NCBI GenBank assembly: GCA_031278655.1
Contig: JAITJZ010000011.1
Location: 1-55,169 of the forward strand
Source: Bifidobacteriaceae bacterium
Lineage (GTDB): Bacteria; Actinomycetota; Actinomycetes; Actinomycetales; WQXJ01
Direction: 5' to 3'
DNA length: 55,169 nucleotides
Made by a program: the position numbers and the translations under genes. Shown one piece after another: positions 25,185-34,380 of this stretch. Numbering within the stretch: position 1 is the first letter of the stretch; each line of letters starts with the position of its first letter. Below the pieces are notes generated by a model. The model had not been told where the DNA came from and ran no database searches. It saw only the letters and a list, made by a program, of their open reading frames with translations.

Positions 25185-25690
25185 GACGGCTCCTGTCCGC
25201 TCTCCCCGGCCGCCCCGGGGGCAGCCCCACCCGGCGCAGCCCCGGCCGCCCCGGGCGCAGCCCCACCCGGCGCAACCCCAGCCGCCCCAGCCGCCCCGGG
25301 CGCAGCCCCACGCGGCGCAGCCACACCCGGCGCAACCCCAGCCGCCCCAGCGGCCCGGGGCGCGGGCGCCTCCAGCAGGGCCACGCGCCGGGCCAGCGCC
25401 GTCAGCTGACGCCAGGTCCGCTGGTCGCGGACGTGGCGTGTGGACACATACGACAAGAACACCACGATCAGCGCGTACAGCAACAGGTCCGCGCCGCGCC
25501 CGACGTTGATCTTCTGCGCCACCCAGGTGAGCATGTCCGGCTGCAGGATCGAAGCCACCGCCAGGCCGGCGAAGGCGGCCAGGCCGAGGCGCCTGAGCGC
25601 CTGGCGGCGGGCGCCGTGCCCCCGGCCCATCACCAGCGCCACCATCACCACGGCGGCTATGAGCACAATCTTGATGACCACGACCCTCAC
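25181..25690 (-). CDS. DUF2304 family membrane protein
   Basis: 169 residues. Three hydrophobic segments (about 4-20, 33-48, 66-84) and the DUF2304 motif GRGADLLLYALIVVFLSYVSTR, then a cytosolic helix RTWRQLTALARRVALLE. Residues about 108-165 are a pure Ala/Gly/Pro repeat (GAAGVAPGGAAPGAAGAA...), encoded by a degenerate tandem array that also gives long artificial shadow ORFs. DUF2304 proteins accompany polyprenyl-phosphate glycosyltransferases. The start overlaps the glycosyltransferase stop. Confidence 0.85.
   Translation of the reverse strand: MRVVVIKIVLIAAVVMVALVMGRGHGARRQALRRLGLAAFAGLAVASILQPDMLTWVAQKINVGRGADLLLYALIVVFLSYVSTRHVRDQRTWRQLTALARRVALLEAPAPRAAGAAGVAPGVAAPRGAAPGAAGAAGVAPGGAAPGAAGAAPGGAAPGAAGESGQEPS
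25194..25374. repeat. GC-rich tandem repeat encoding the DUF2304 tail
   Basis: Irregular tandem copies of 'ccgggcgcagccccacccggcgcagcc'-type units over about 180 bp. In the reverse frame they encode APGGAAPGAAG repeats at the C-terminus of the DUF2304 protein. Confidence 0.8.
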
Positions 25691-26370
25691 CTCACCAGCA
25701 GGTCGACCAGGATGTTGACGGAGTTGAGCAGCGACTGGCCCTTGGAGCGCGAGTAATCCGAGTAGCGAATCTCGACCGCCTCCTCGGTGTGGCTGAGCCC
25801 GGCCGTCCTGACCCGTTCCACGATTTCGGTGGCGTGGGCCATCCCTGATTGGGACAGGTTCATCGCCGCCACGCCTTTGCGGCTGAGCGCCCTGAGCCCA
25901 TTGTGGGTGTCGGTCAGTTTCACGCCGGTGGAGAAGTTGGTGTGCGCGACGGCCAGCTTCAGCACCAGTCGTTTGAGGCGCCCCATTTGCGGGGCGCTGC
26001 CCAAGAAGCGCGACCCCAGCACCACGTCGAAACCGTCGCCGAGGCGCCGGGCCAAGCGAACGGCATCGGACACCAAGTGCTGGCCGTCGGCGTCGAAGGT
26101 GACCAGGCGGGCCATCAGCGGGTCGCTCAGGGCGTAGTCGAAGCCGGTCTGCAGGGCCGCGCCCTGACCCAGGTTGATGGGATGGCGGACCAGGCGCGCG
26201 CCCTGGTCGAAGAACCCGGCCGCGATCGCGGCGGTGGCGTCCTGGGAGGCGTCGTCGACCACGCAGACGTGCGGGAACTGGGCCGTCAGCGCGGTCAGGA
26301 CGTGGTCGAGGACGCGCGCCTCGTTGTAGGCGGGGACCACCACCCAGAGGTCGTCGAATTCGCCGTCCAT
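25687..26370 (-). CDS. Family 2 glycosyltransferase
   Basis: 227-residue GT-A enzyme of the DPM1/polyprenyl-phosphate sugar transferase type. Landmarks: VVVPAYNEARVL, CVVDDASQDATAAIAAG, HPINLGQGAALQTGFDYAL, the metal motif TFDADGQH, and VLGSRFLG. There is no C-terminal membrane anchor, so the downstream DUF2304 protein may serve as one. It would load a sugar on a lipid carrier for the DUF6541 protein. Its start lies four bases after the pepA stop, so the whole set may be transcribed with pepA. Confidence 0.9.
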   Translation of the reverse strand: MDGEFDDLWVVVPAYNEARVLDHVLTALTAQFPHVCVVDDASQDATAAIAAGFFDQGARLVRHPINLGQGAALQTGFDYALSDPLMARLVTFDADGQHLVSDAVRLARRLGDGFDVVLGSRFLGSAPQMGRLKRLVLKLAVAHTNFSTGVKLTDTHNGLRALSRKGVAAMNLSQSGMAHATEIVERVRTAGLSHTEEAVEIRYSDYSRSKGQSLLNSVNILVDLLVR

Positions 26371-26374
26371 GGCA

Positions 26375-28132
26375 TCAGGCCAGCCGCTCCGCCAGCGCGA
26401 TCAGGGTGGCGACGCCGAAGCCGGTGCCGCCGGGCGCGGCCCAGTCGTGGCCGCCGGAGGCGCGGGCCGGTCCGGCCACATCCAGGTGCGCCCAGCGCCC
26501 GGTGCCGGCGAAGCGTTCGAGGAACAGGCCGGCGGTCACCGCCCCAGCCCCCCAGCCGTCTTTGCCTGTCGAACTCAGTTCCGCGTTTTCGCTGGTCAGA
26601 GCCTCACGATAGTCGTCAATCAGGGGGAGGCGCCACCATTGCTCGCCGTGGGCGGCGCCGGCTTGCTCGATTCGCGCGGCCAGCACGTCGTCGCGCGTCA
26701 TCACGGCGCCGGTGGTCAGCCCCAGGGCCACCTTGGCCGCGCCGGTCAGGGTGGCGATGTCGATCAGGTAGTCCGGGCGCAGGTTGGCGGCCGCGTAGGC
26801 CAGCGCGTCGGCCAGCACCAGGCGGCCCTCGGCGTCGGTGTCGCCGACCTCGACGCTGGCGCCGCCGTAGACCTCGATGACGTCGCCCGGGCGCATCGAG
26901 GCCGCGCCGATCGAGTTTTGCGCCAGCGGCAGGACGGCGCTGACCCGTGTCGCCAGGCCCAGGTCGGCCGCCGCCAGGACGGCCGCGAGCGCCGTGGCCG
27001 CGCCCGCCATGTCGGTTTTCATGGTCGCCTGGCCGCTGGCCGGTTTGAGGTCGATCCCGCCGGAGTCGAAGGTGATGCCCTTGCCCACAATCACGAGGTG
27101 GGGAGCGCCTTTGGTGTCCGATGCCGTGTGGCTGGCCAGGACCAGACGCGGCCCGCCGCTCGGGTCGGCGCCGGGACCGCGCCAGGCGGCTGCGCCCACG
27201 GCCAGGATGGCGTTCAGGCCCAGGCGCTCCAGTTCGGCCGGTCCCATGACCTCCAGTTGGATCGAGGGGCGGGCGGCCACGCCGCCCGCAGACCCGGCCA
27301 CGCCGCCCGCAGGTCCGGCCACGGACGGGGCCGCTGCCAGGGCTGCGGCCCGATCGGCGAGAGTCGCCGGGTTCTTGCCGTTGGACGGCCAGTTGACCAG
27401 GTCGCGGGCCAGGGCTGTGGCCCTGGCGATGACCTCGGCCTTGGCCGCCGCCGCGCGGTCGTGGGCGCCGACCAAGGTCAGGTCGCCGCTGGCCGGAGGC
27501 GGGCCGGAGGCGCGCACGCCCAAACCAGACGCGCCCAAGCCAGCCGCGCCCAAGCCAGACGCGCCCAAGCCGGCTGCGCCCGGGAAAGCGGCGGCGGCGT
27601 CATCGGCGGCGGTGTCAACGGCCTTGGCGCGGGGCGCGGCATCGGCGCTGAAATGCTTCACCGGCTGGTAGGCGCCCAGGAGGTAACCCTCGACCAAGGC
27701 GGCCGTCTCCGCGGCGGTCTGCGAACCGAACCCGGCCGTGACCGGACCCCTGCCCCGGGCCACGCGGGCGAGCTTGGCGCCAGCGCGGCGGTGCCCGTCG
27801 GGGCCGCCGGCCCCGGTGCCGACCAGCACAATGGTGGCGGCCAACGAAGCCCAGGCGCTGCTCTTGGCGTGCAGCACCGGCAGCTCCAGGACCAGCGCCT
27901 CCCCGGCGGCGCCCTTGAAACCGGCGCGCTCGGCGGTGGCGGCCAGGTCTATGCCGTAGCGGACGGCCGCGTCCGTGGTGCCCGGGCAGGGTTCGAGCCC
28001 ATCCGGCCCGGATGAGACTCCGAGCGCCAAAACTGAGGCGTTAGCGGCCTTGACCGCCGCCGACCGGCTGATCCGCCCGCGCGTCAGGCGGACGGACGGG
28101 AGCGCTTCGCTTCCGCCCGCTGTCGGGGCCAC
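26375..28132 (-). CDS. pepA: Leucyl aminopeptidase (M17 family)
   Basis: Two-zinc aminopeptidase acting on peptide N-termini in the cytosol. 585 residues, longer than the usual 500. The catalytic domain shows VIVGKGITFDSGGIDLKPA (metal Lys and Asp), KTDMAGAATALA, and DTDAEGRLVLADAL, where the usual first Asn of NTDAEGR is Asp. The extra length comes partly from low-complexity inserts: GAAGLGASGLGAAGLGASGLG at about 184-210 and GPAGGVAGSAGGVAA after the Lys/Asn linker. The GTG at 28132 lies seven bases after the DUF3117 stop. Confidence 0.93.
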   Translation of the reverse strand: MAPTAGGSEALPSVRLTRGRISRSAAVKAANASVLALGVSSGPDGLEPCPGTTDAAVRYGIDLAATAERAGFKGAAGEALVLELPVLHAKSSAWASLAATIVLVGTGAGGPDGHRRAGAKLARVARGRGPVTAGFGSQTAAETAALVEGYLLGAYQPVKHFSADAAPRAKAVDTAADDAAAAFPGAAGLGASGLGAAGLGASGLGVRASGPPPASGDLTLVGAHDRAAAAKAEVIARATALARDLVNWPSNGKNPATLADRAAALAAAPSVAGPAGGVAGSAGGVAARPSIQLEVMGPAELERLGLNAILAVGAAAWRGPGADPSGGPRLVLASHTASDTKGAPHLVIVGKGITFDSGGIDLKPASGQATMKTDMAGAATALAAVLAAADLGLATRVSAVLPLAQNSIGAASMRPGDVIEVYGGASVEVGDTDAEGRLVLADALAYAAANLRPDYLIDIATLTGAAKVALGLTTGAVMTRDDVLAARIEQAGAAHGEQWWRLPLIDDYREALTSENAELSSTGKDGWGAGAVTAGLFLERFAGTGRWAHLDVAGPARASGGHDWAAPGGTGFGVATLIALAERLA

Positions 28133-28139
28133 AACACCC

Positions 28140-28307
28140 TCAAGCCACGACAGCGTTGAGGCCTTCGCCGAGCGCGGCGGCCTCGGCCTGATTCAGCTCG
28201 ACCACCAAGCGGCCGCCGCCCTCGAGCGGGACGCGGATGACGATCCCGCGACCTTCCTTGACCACTTCGAGGGGGCCATCTCCGGTCCTCGGTTTCATGG
28301 CTGCCAT
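28140..28307 (-). CDS. DUF3117 family protein
   Basis: 55-residue conserved actinobacterial protein. AAMKPRTGDGPLEVVKEGRGIVIRVPLEGGGRLVVELNQAEAAALGEGLNAVV is the DUF3117 sequence almost in full. ATG at 28307 matches the family start, with a GGGAAGGGG ribosome site upstream and a TAGAAT -10 at 28348-28353, giving a leader of about 35 bases. Function unknown. It precedes pepA. Confidence 0.95.
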   Translation of the reverse strand: MAAMKPRTGDGPLEVVKEGRGIVIRVPLEGGGRLVVELNQAEAAALGEGLNAVVA

Positions 28308-28347
28308 GCTTGTCCCCTTCCCGGACTCCGACTTCCAAACTCCGGGT

Positions 28348-28353
28348 ATTCTA
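28348..28353 (-). promoter_or_regulatory. -10 box for DUF3117-pepA
   Basis: TAGAAT on the reverse strand, about 40 bases before the ATG at 28307. Unlike most promoters here, this one leaves a leader that contains a ribosome site. Confidence 0.45.
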
Positions 28354-28376
28354 CCGCCCACCTGCTCCAGGGCTGG

Positions 28377-28715
28377 TCAGCTTGGCGGCGAGGGCACGCC
28401 TGAGGCGTTCTGGGAGGCCTCGACTTCGACCCGGCGGCGGTGGGCGGCGTCCCAGTCGCGGCGGGCCAGCGACGGCGCCATGCCCACCCTCATCCTGGGG
28501 ACCGTGATCCGCAGGACCGTGATCCCGGGGATGGTGACACGCCAGACCAGGGGCCGCACCGAGCCGGCCTGCCCGTCCCGCGCCCAGACGGCGGCCACAA
28601 CCACGGCCGCCGCCACCGCCAGCAGGAACAACGGCGCCGGCGAGATGAAGCCGCCAAAGAAAATCCCGAGTTCGCGCACCACCACGCCGAAGCCAGCGCT
28701 GAACCTCTCGATCAT
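28377..28715 (-). CDS. Small membrane protein downstream of the LOG-family gene
   Basis: 112 residues. A hydrophobic span at about 12-43 (ELGIFFGGFISPAPLFLLAVAAAVVVAAVW) is followed by a basic, Val/Ile/Arg-rich cytosolic tail with repeats of 'RVTIPGITVLRITVPRMRV', and a helical end. ATG at 28715 overlaps the LOG-family stop (ATGA). I do not recognise the family. Confidence 0.7.
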   Translation of the reverse strand: MIERFSAGFGVVVRELGIFFGGFISPAPLFLLAVAAAVVVAAVWARDGQAGSVRPLVWRVTIPGITVLRITVPRMRVGMAPSLARRDWDAAHRRRVEVEASQNASGVPSPPS

Positions 28716-29470
28716 CGCCGCCCCATCCCGCCGCGCCGCGGGGTTTGCGCCGCCGACTCGATCACCGCCATCGCCTCGGCCGGGGTGTCCACGACCGAGA
28801 ACAGCCCCAGATCGGGCGCCGCCATGGCGCCGGTCGCCACCACCGTGCCCTCGAGCCAATCCGTCAGACCGGTCCAGTAGTCGGATCCCATCAGGACTAT
28901 CGGAAAGCCCTCGATCTTGTCGGTCTGCACCAAGGTCAGCGACTCGAACAACTCGTCAAGGGTGCCGAGCCCGCCGGGGAAGGCGACAAAGCCGCTGGCG
29001 TACTTGACGAACATGACCTTGCGGGCGAAGAAGTAACGGAAGTCGACGCCGACATCGACCCAGGGGTTCATGCCCTGTTCGGCTGGGAGTTCGATCCCGA
29101 GGCCAATCGACAGTCCCCCGGACTCATGGGCGCCGCGGTTGGCGGCCGCCATGATGCCCGGCCCGCCGCCGGTGATGACGCCGTAACCGGCCGTGGCCAA
29201 CCGGCCGGCCAGGTCGCGGGCGACGGCGTACCAGTGGTGGTCCGGCTTGGTCCGGGCGGACCCGAACACGGAGATGGCCGGGCCAACCCCGTCCAGCGCG
29301 TCGAAGGCCGCCACCAGCTCGGCTTGGATGCGCATCACCCGCCAGGGGTCGGAGTGGCGCCAGCGCGAGTCTGTGGTCTCGGCCAGGAAGGCTTGGTCGG
29401 CGGTCTGGCTGGGCACCTGCGAGCCGCGGTAGATCAGCGGCCCGGTCCGGTAAACCTGTTCTTCGCTCAC
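28712..29470 (-). CDS. LOG-family (TIGR00730) nucleotide phosphoribohydrolase-like protein
   Basis: 252-residue Rossmann-fold protein. AISVFGSARTKPDHHWY, GYGVITGGGPGIMAAANRGAHESGG and the family signature FPGGLGTLDELFE identify the TIGR00730/LOG family, which hydrolyses nucleoside 5'-monophosphates such as cytokinin riboside phosphates. The longer N-terminus (about 60 residues before the fold) matches the actinobacterial subgroup found beside dapE, as here. The GTG at 29470 has TAATCT six bases upstream. Confidence 0.9.
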   Translation of the reverse strand: MSEEQVYRTGPLIYRGSQVPSQTADQAFLAETTDSRWRHSDPWRVMRIQAELVAAFDALDGVGPAISVFGSARTKPDHHWYAVARDLAGRLATAGYGVITGGGPGIMAAANRGAHESGGLSIGLGIELPAEQGMNPWVDVGVDFRYFFARKVMFVKYASGFVAFPGGLGTLDELFESLTLVQTDKIEGFPIVLMGSDYWTGLTDWLEGTVVATGAMAAPDLGLFSVVDTPAEAMAVIESAAQTPRRGGMGRR

Positions 29471-29476
29471 CCGCCC

Positions 29477-29482
29477 AGATTA
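29477..29482 (-). promoter_or_regulatory. -10 box for the LOG-family gene (leaderless)
   Basis: TAATCT ends six bases before the GTG start at 29470. Confidence 0.5.
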
Positions 29483-29611
29483 GCCGGGCCCGTGCCCGGC
29501 CGCCGCCGCCTTCGCCCGATGCCGCGCGCCAATTCCCAGCGCCGGGTCGAGCCGGGCGGGTGGCGGCCCTCGGGACCGGCCTGCCACGCCGCGCCCCGGC
29601 CTTGGGCCGGG

Positions 29612-30682
29612 TCAGGGCTGGAGGAAATCGAGCAGGATGGCGGCCACGCGCTCAATCTGCTCGGTGGGGCAGGATTCGTCGTCTTGGTGGGCCAGGGATG
29701 GATCGCCGGGGCCGAGGTTGACCGCCGCCAGGCCGCGGGCGGCGAACCGGGCGACATCGGTCCAACCCTGTTTGGCGCGGGCCGGGCCGCCGCCCCGGGC
29801 TTCGACCAGGGCGGCCAGGCGCGAGGCGTCCGGCCCGGTCAGACCCGGGCGGGCGGCTGGCGCCGAATCGACCACTTCGAGTTGGTAGCCGGCGAACAGG
29901 GCCTCAAGGATGCGGACCGCCTCGGATTCGGACTTGTCCGGGGCGAAGCGGTAGTTGACGGTCAGGCTGGCGCGGTCGGGGATGACGTTCGCGGCGATCC
30001 CGCCGGTCACGGCGACGGCGTTGAGGGCCTCGCGGAAATCCAAGCCGTCAACCCGGATGGTGGCCGGCTCGAAGCGCACCAGCGCGTCGAGGGCCGCCGC
30101 CAGGCCGTGAATGGCGTTGACGCCCATCCAGGGGCGGGCCGCGTGCGCCGCCTTGCCGGTGGCCGTGAGCACCACCCGGACGGTGCCGTTGCAGCCGCCC
30201 TCCAGGCGCGCGGCGGTCGGCTCGCACAGAATGGCGAAGTCGCCCTCCAGCCACTCGGGGTGGTTCCGCAGCGTCCGGCCAAGCCCGGATTTGGCCGCCG
30301 CCACTTCCTCATGGTCGTAAAACACCCAGGTCACGTCGCAGGCTGGGGCCGTGGCGCGGGCGCCAGCGACCAGCATGGCCGCCAGGCCGCCTTTCATGTC
30401 GACCGCGCCCCGACCCCAGAGCACGCCACCGCCCAGGCGCCCAGGCAGGTTCCCGGCCACCGGCACCGTGTCCAGGTGCCCGGCCACGATCACGCGGCGC
30501 GGGCGCCCCAGGTCGGTCCTGGCCACGATCGTGTCGCCGTCACGGCAGCAATCCAGGTGCGGCAGGGCGGCCAAGGCGAGGGCGACGGCATCGGACAAGG
30601 CTTGTTCCTGGCCGGACACGGACGGGATGTCGACCAACCGCAACGCCAACTCGGCCGGCGGCGACCCAAGATCGAGCAACAC
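29612..30682 (-). CDS. dapE: Succinyl-diaminopimelate desuccinylase
   Basis: M20 metallopeptidase-like enzyme releasing LL-diaminopimelate in the succinylase lysine pathway. 356 residues. Metal ligands and neighbours: VAGHLDTVPV, GRGAVDMKGGLA, FYDHEEV, and CEPTAA; a His in HQDDESC near the end is the fifth ligand. The dimerisation domain starts at GTVRVVLTATGKAAHAARPWMGVNAIH. The GTG at 30682 has TACGCT six bases upstream. It diverges from dapD, its partner two steps earlier in the pathway, across 190 bp. Confidence 0.93.
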   Translation of the reverse strand: MLLDLGSPPAELALRLVDIPSVSGQEQALSDAVALALAALPHLDCCRDGDTIVARTDLGRPRRVIVAGHLDTVPVAGNLPGRLGGGVLWGRGAVDMKGGLAAMLVAGARATAPACDVTWVFYDHEEVAAAKSGLGRTLRNHPEWLEGDFAILCEPTAARLEGGCNGTVRVVLTATGKAAHAARPWMGVNAIHGLAAALDALVRFEPATIRVDGLDFREALNAVAVTGGIAANVIPDRASLTVNYRFAPDKSESEAVRILEALFAGYQLEVVDSAPAARPGLTGPDASRLAALVEARGGGPARAKQGWTDVARFAARGLAAVNLGPGDPSLAHQDDESCPTEQIERVAAILLDFLQP

Positions 30683-30688
30683 CGAGCC

Positions 30689-30694
30689 AGCGTA
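30689..30694 (-). promoter_or_regulatory. -10 box for dapE (leaderless)
   Basis: TACGCT ends six bases before the GTG start at 30682. Confidence 0.5.
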
Positions 30695-30858
30695 CCGCCA
30701 AAGCCCCCGCCGTCAGCGATTCCCGCCGCCTTTCAGCCAACTGCGGGGACCGGGCGGCTGGCCGTTCGCGGCCACCGGCGCGGCCTGTCGGCCGCGGGGA
30801 TGACCGCCGGCTCGCGCCGGGGGGCCGCGCGGCGGACCCATGCTCCCGCGCCGAAGGC

Positions 30859-30864
30859 TAATCT
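30859..30864 (+). promoter_or_regulatory. -10 box for dapD (leaderless)
   Basis: TAATCT lies eight bases before the ATG at 30873 and supports it over the upstream in-frame ATG at 30840. Confidence 0.45.
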
Positions 30865-30872
30865 GTTGGCCC

Positions 30873-31961
30873 ATGAACGAACGCATGGCCTGGGGCGTGG
30901 GCCTGGCCTGGAGGGACGCCGACGGGTCGGCGCTGGACTTTTGGTGCCCGTCGCCGCGGTTGGGGACCCCGCCCGCGTTGGCGGCGCCGCCCCGGCCAGA
31001 CCAGCCGGCCGCGCCGTCCCGGCCGGACCGGCCGGACCGGCCGGACACCGCGGGCACCCCGTCTGACCCCGCCGCCGCCTGGCCCGGTGAAGCCGAGTTG
31101 GCGCCGCTGGTCGGCGAGGACCGCGAACGCGGTCTGGTCCGCGCCCTGGCGCGGGTCAGCCTCGACCTGGACCAGGCGCCCGCCGGGGTTGAGGACGCCT
31201 ACCTGCGCCTGCACCTGCTCTCGCACCGCCTGGTCGCGCCCGGCCAAGTCAATTTGACGGGCCTGTTCGGGATCTTGCCGAATGTGGTCTGGACCAGCGC
31301 CGGCCCCTGCCGCCCCGAAGGCTTCGAGCAGACCCGGCTGCGCCTGGAAGCCGCCGGCCGGGGACCGGTGCGCGTGCACGGCATCGACAAATTCCCCGCC
31401 ATGACCGATTACGCGCTCCCGACCGGCGTCCGCGTCGCCGACTCGGCCCGCGTCCGCCTGGGCGCGCACCTCGCGCCCGGCACCACCGTCATGCACGAGG
31501 GCTTCGTCAACTTCAACGCCGGCACGCTTGGCGAATCGATGGTCGAGGGGCGGATCTCTCAAGGCGTGGTCGTCTCGCCCGGCGCGGACATCGGCGGCGG
31601 CGCCTCGATCATGGGCACGCTCTCCGGCGGCGGCCAGACCCGCATCAGCGTCGGCCCGCGCTCGCTGATCGGCGCCAACGCCGGTATCGGCATCTCGCTG
31701 GGCGCCGATTGCGTGGTCGAGGCCGGTTTGTACCTCACTGCCGGCGCCAAGGTGACGGTTTTGGGGGCCGCGACCAGTCCACCCGCCGATGCCGTCGCCT
31801 CCAGCCGGGCGGACCGGCCCGGCCGGGTGGTCAAGGCCGCCGAGTTGTCCGGGCAGGACGGCTGGCTTTTCCGGCGCAACTCCCAGACCGGCGCCATCGA
31901 GGCGGTCCCGCGCCTGGGCGGGGCCGGGGTCGAACTCAACGCCGAACTCCATGCCAACTGA
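30873..31961 (+). CDS. dapD: Tetrahydrodipicolinate N-succinyltransferase
   Basis: Transfers succinyl from succinyl-CoA to tetrahydrodipicolinate. 362 residues. The N-terminus (AWGVGLAWRDADG...LDFWCPSP) and the mid region (RLRLEAAGRGPVRVHGIDKFPAMTDYALPTGVRVADSARVRLGAHLAPGTTVMHEGFVNFNAGTLG) match the actinobacterial DapD type. The left-handed hexapeptide helix with VVVSPGADIGGGASIMGTLSGGG follows. A Pro/Arg/Asp repeat (PSRPDRPDRPDTAG) around residues 40-60 is an insertion not expected in the family. Confidence 0.94.
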   Translation: MNERMAWGVGLAWRDADGSALDFWCPSPRLGTPPALAAPPRPDQPAAPSRPDRPDRPDTAGTPSDPAAAWPGEAELAPLVGEDRERGLVRALARVSLDLDQAPAGVEDAYLRLHLLSHRLVAPGQVNLTGLFGILPNVVWTSAGPCRPEGFEQTRLRLEAAGRGPVRVHGIDKFPAMTDYALPTGVRVADSARVRLGAHLAPGTTVMHEGFVNFNAGTLGESMVEGRISQGVVVSPGADIGGGASIMGTLSGGGQTRISVGPRSLIGANAGIGISLGADCVVEAGLYLTAGAKVTVLGAATSPPADAVASSRADRPGRVVKAAELSGQDGWLFRRNSQTGAIEAVPRLGGAGVELNAELHAN

Positions 31962-31997
31962 GACCATCTTGACGGCGCTCGCGCGAGGGTCCGCGTG

Positions 31998-32909
31998 ATG
32001 GCGCGCCGGCGCCGGCGCGCCCTGGCCACGGCCCTGACAGTGGTCGCCGCCGCGGTGGTGCTGATCGGCGGCGGCCTGACGGCCGTCGCCCTGCTGGCGG
32101 GCCGCGACGGGCCGGTCAGTCCCGCGATCACCCCGCGCTGCGTCGCCACCACTGACGCCGGCACGGCCGAATTGGACCCGGAGCAGGCTGCCAACGCCGC
32201 CCTCATCGCGGCTGTCGGCCAGGCCCGCGGCATGTCGCCGCGGGCCGTCACGATCGCCTTGGCCACGGCCCTGCAAGAGTCGAAGCTGAGGAACCTGGAT
32301 TACGGCGACCGCGATTCTTTGGGACTGTTCCAGCAGCGCCCGTCCCAGGATTGGGGCACGCCCGAAGAAATCATGAACCCGCTTTATTCGGCCGGCGAGT
32401 TCTACTCAGAACTCGCCAAGGTGCCGGGCTTCGAGACCATGCCGATCACCGAGGCGGCCCAGGCCGTCCAACGCTCAGCCTTCCCGGACGCCTACGCCCA
32501 GCACGAGCCGGTGGCGCGCTCCTTCGCCTCCAGCTTGACCGGGCACTCCCCGGCCGCGCTGACCTGCGTCCTGGGCCCGGCCGGGGCCGGGCTCGGCCCC
32601 GAGGGGCTGGTGGCGGTGGTCCGCGCCGAATGGGGCGAGGCGGCTGGCGACCAGGCCACCATCAGCCCCGCCCAGCCCGCCGCCGAGGACCGCCCGGCCG
32701 AACCGGCCGCCGTCAAGCTGCGGGCCGGCTCCAGCGCCGAGGCCTGGGCTTACGCGCAATGGGCTGTGGCCAAGGCGGACGAACTGGCGATCGAGTCGGT
32801 GACCGTCGCCGGTCAGGCTTGGGGGCGCGAGACCGGCGGCTGGTCGCCCGCCCCGAGCGACGCGGGCGGCGGCGCGACCGGTGACGACGTCATCGTGCGG
32901 CTGCACTGA
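31998..32909 (+). CDS. Membrane-anchored lysozyme-fold protein
   Basis: 303 residues. A basic start (ARRRRRAL) and one hydrophobic helix at about 9-35 anchor or export it. The domain LATALQESKLRNLDYGDRDSLGLFQQRPSQDWGTPEEIMNPLYSAGEFYSELA has the catalytic-Glu helix and the SLGLFQQ core of lytic transglycosylase-like folds, so it may cut or bind peptidoglycan. The C-terminal 100 residues are Ala/Pro-rich and end with a short module GSSAEAWAYAQWAVAKADEL. It follows dapD by 36 bp. ATG at 31998 is used rather than the GTG one codon earlier. Confidence 0.75.
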   Translation: MARRRRRALATALTVVAAAVVLIGGGLTAVALLAGRDGPVSPAITPRCVATTDAGTAELDPEQAANAALIAAVGQARGMSPRAVTIALATALQESKLRNLDYGDRDSLGLFQQRPSQDWGTPEEIMNPLYSAGEFYSELAKVPGFETMPITEAAQAVQRSAFPDAYAQHEPVARSFASSLTGHSPAALTCVLGPAGAGLGPEGLVAVVRAEWGEAAGDQATISPAQPAAEDRPAEPAAVKLRAGSSAEAWAYAQWAVAKADELAIESVTVAGQAWGRETGGWSPAPSDAGGGATGDDVIVRLH

Positions 32910-32956
32910 CAACGGCGGCGAGCCGAAGGCCGGCGGCGCGAGCTGCGCGCGAAAAC

Positions 32957-34264
<1,308 letters not shown>

Positions 34265-34270
34265 GCCGGC

Positions 34271-34277
34271 ACCTCCT
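34271..34277 (-). promoter_or_regulatory. Ribosome binding site of gltA
   Basis: AGGAGGT with six-base spacing to the ATG at 34264. It excludes the longer track start at 34327. Confidence 0.85.
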
Positions 34278-34380
34278 AGGTTTCCTGGGACGGTTCGTGA
34301 CCAGTCCTTTAAACAAGCATTGGCCAATTATGCCGCAGGTCGCCCCCCTCTCTCCTAGGCCCTGACGCGGGCGGCGGGGG

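Noticed and set aside
23079-25409. 776-residue forward ORF antisense to DUF6541/DUF2304
   Set aside because: Arg/Gln/His-rich translation with no domain. The reverse strand holds membrane proteins with clear family motifs and overlapping starts, so this is a high-G+C shadow.
28745-31066. 773-residue forward ORF across the LOG gene and dapE
   Set aside because: Shadow of two recognisable enzymes on the other strand; it would also overlap dapD's start.
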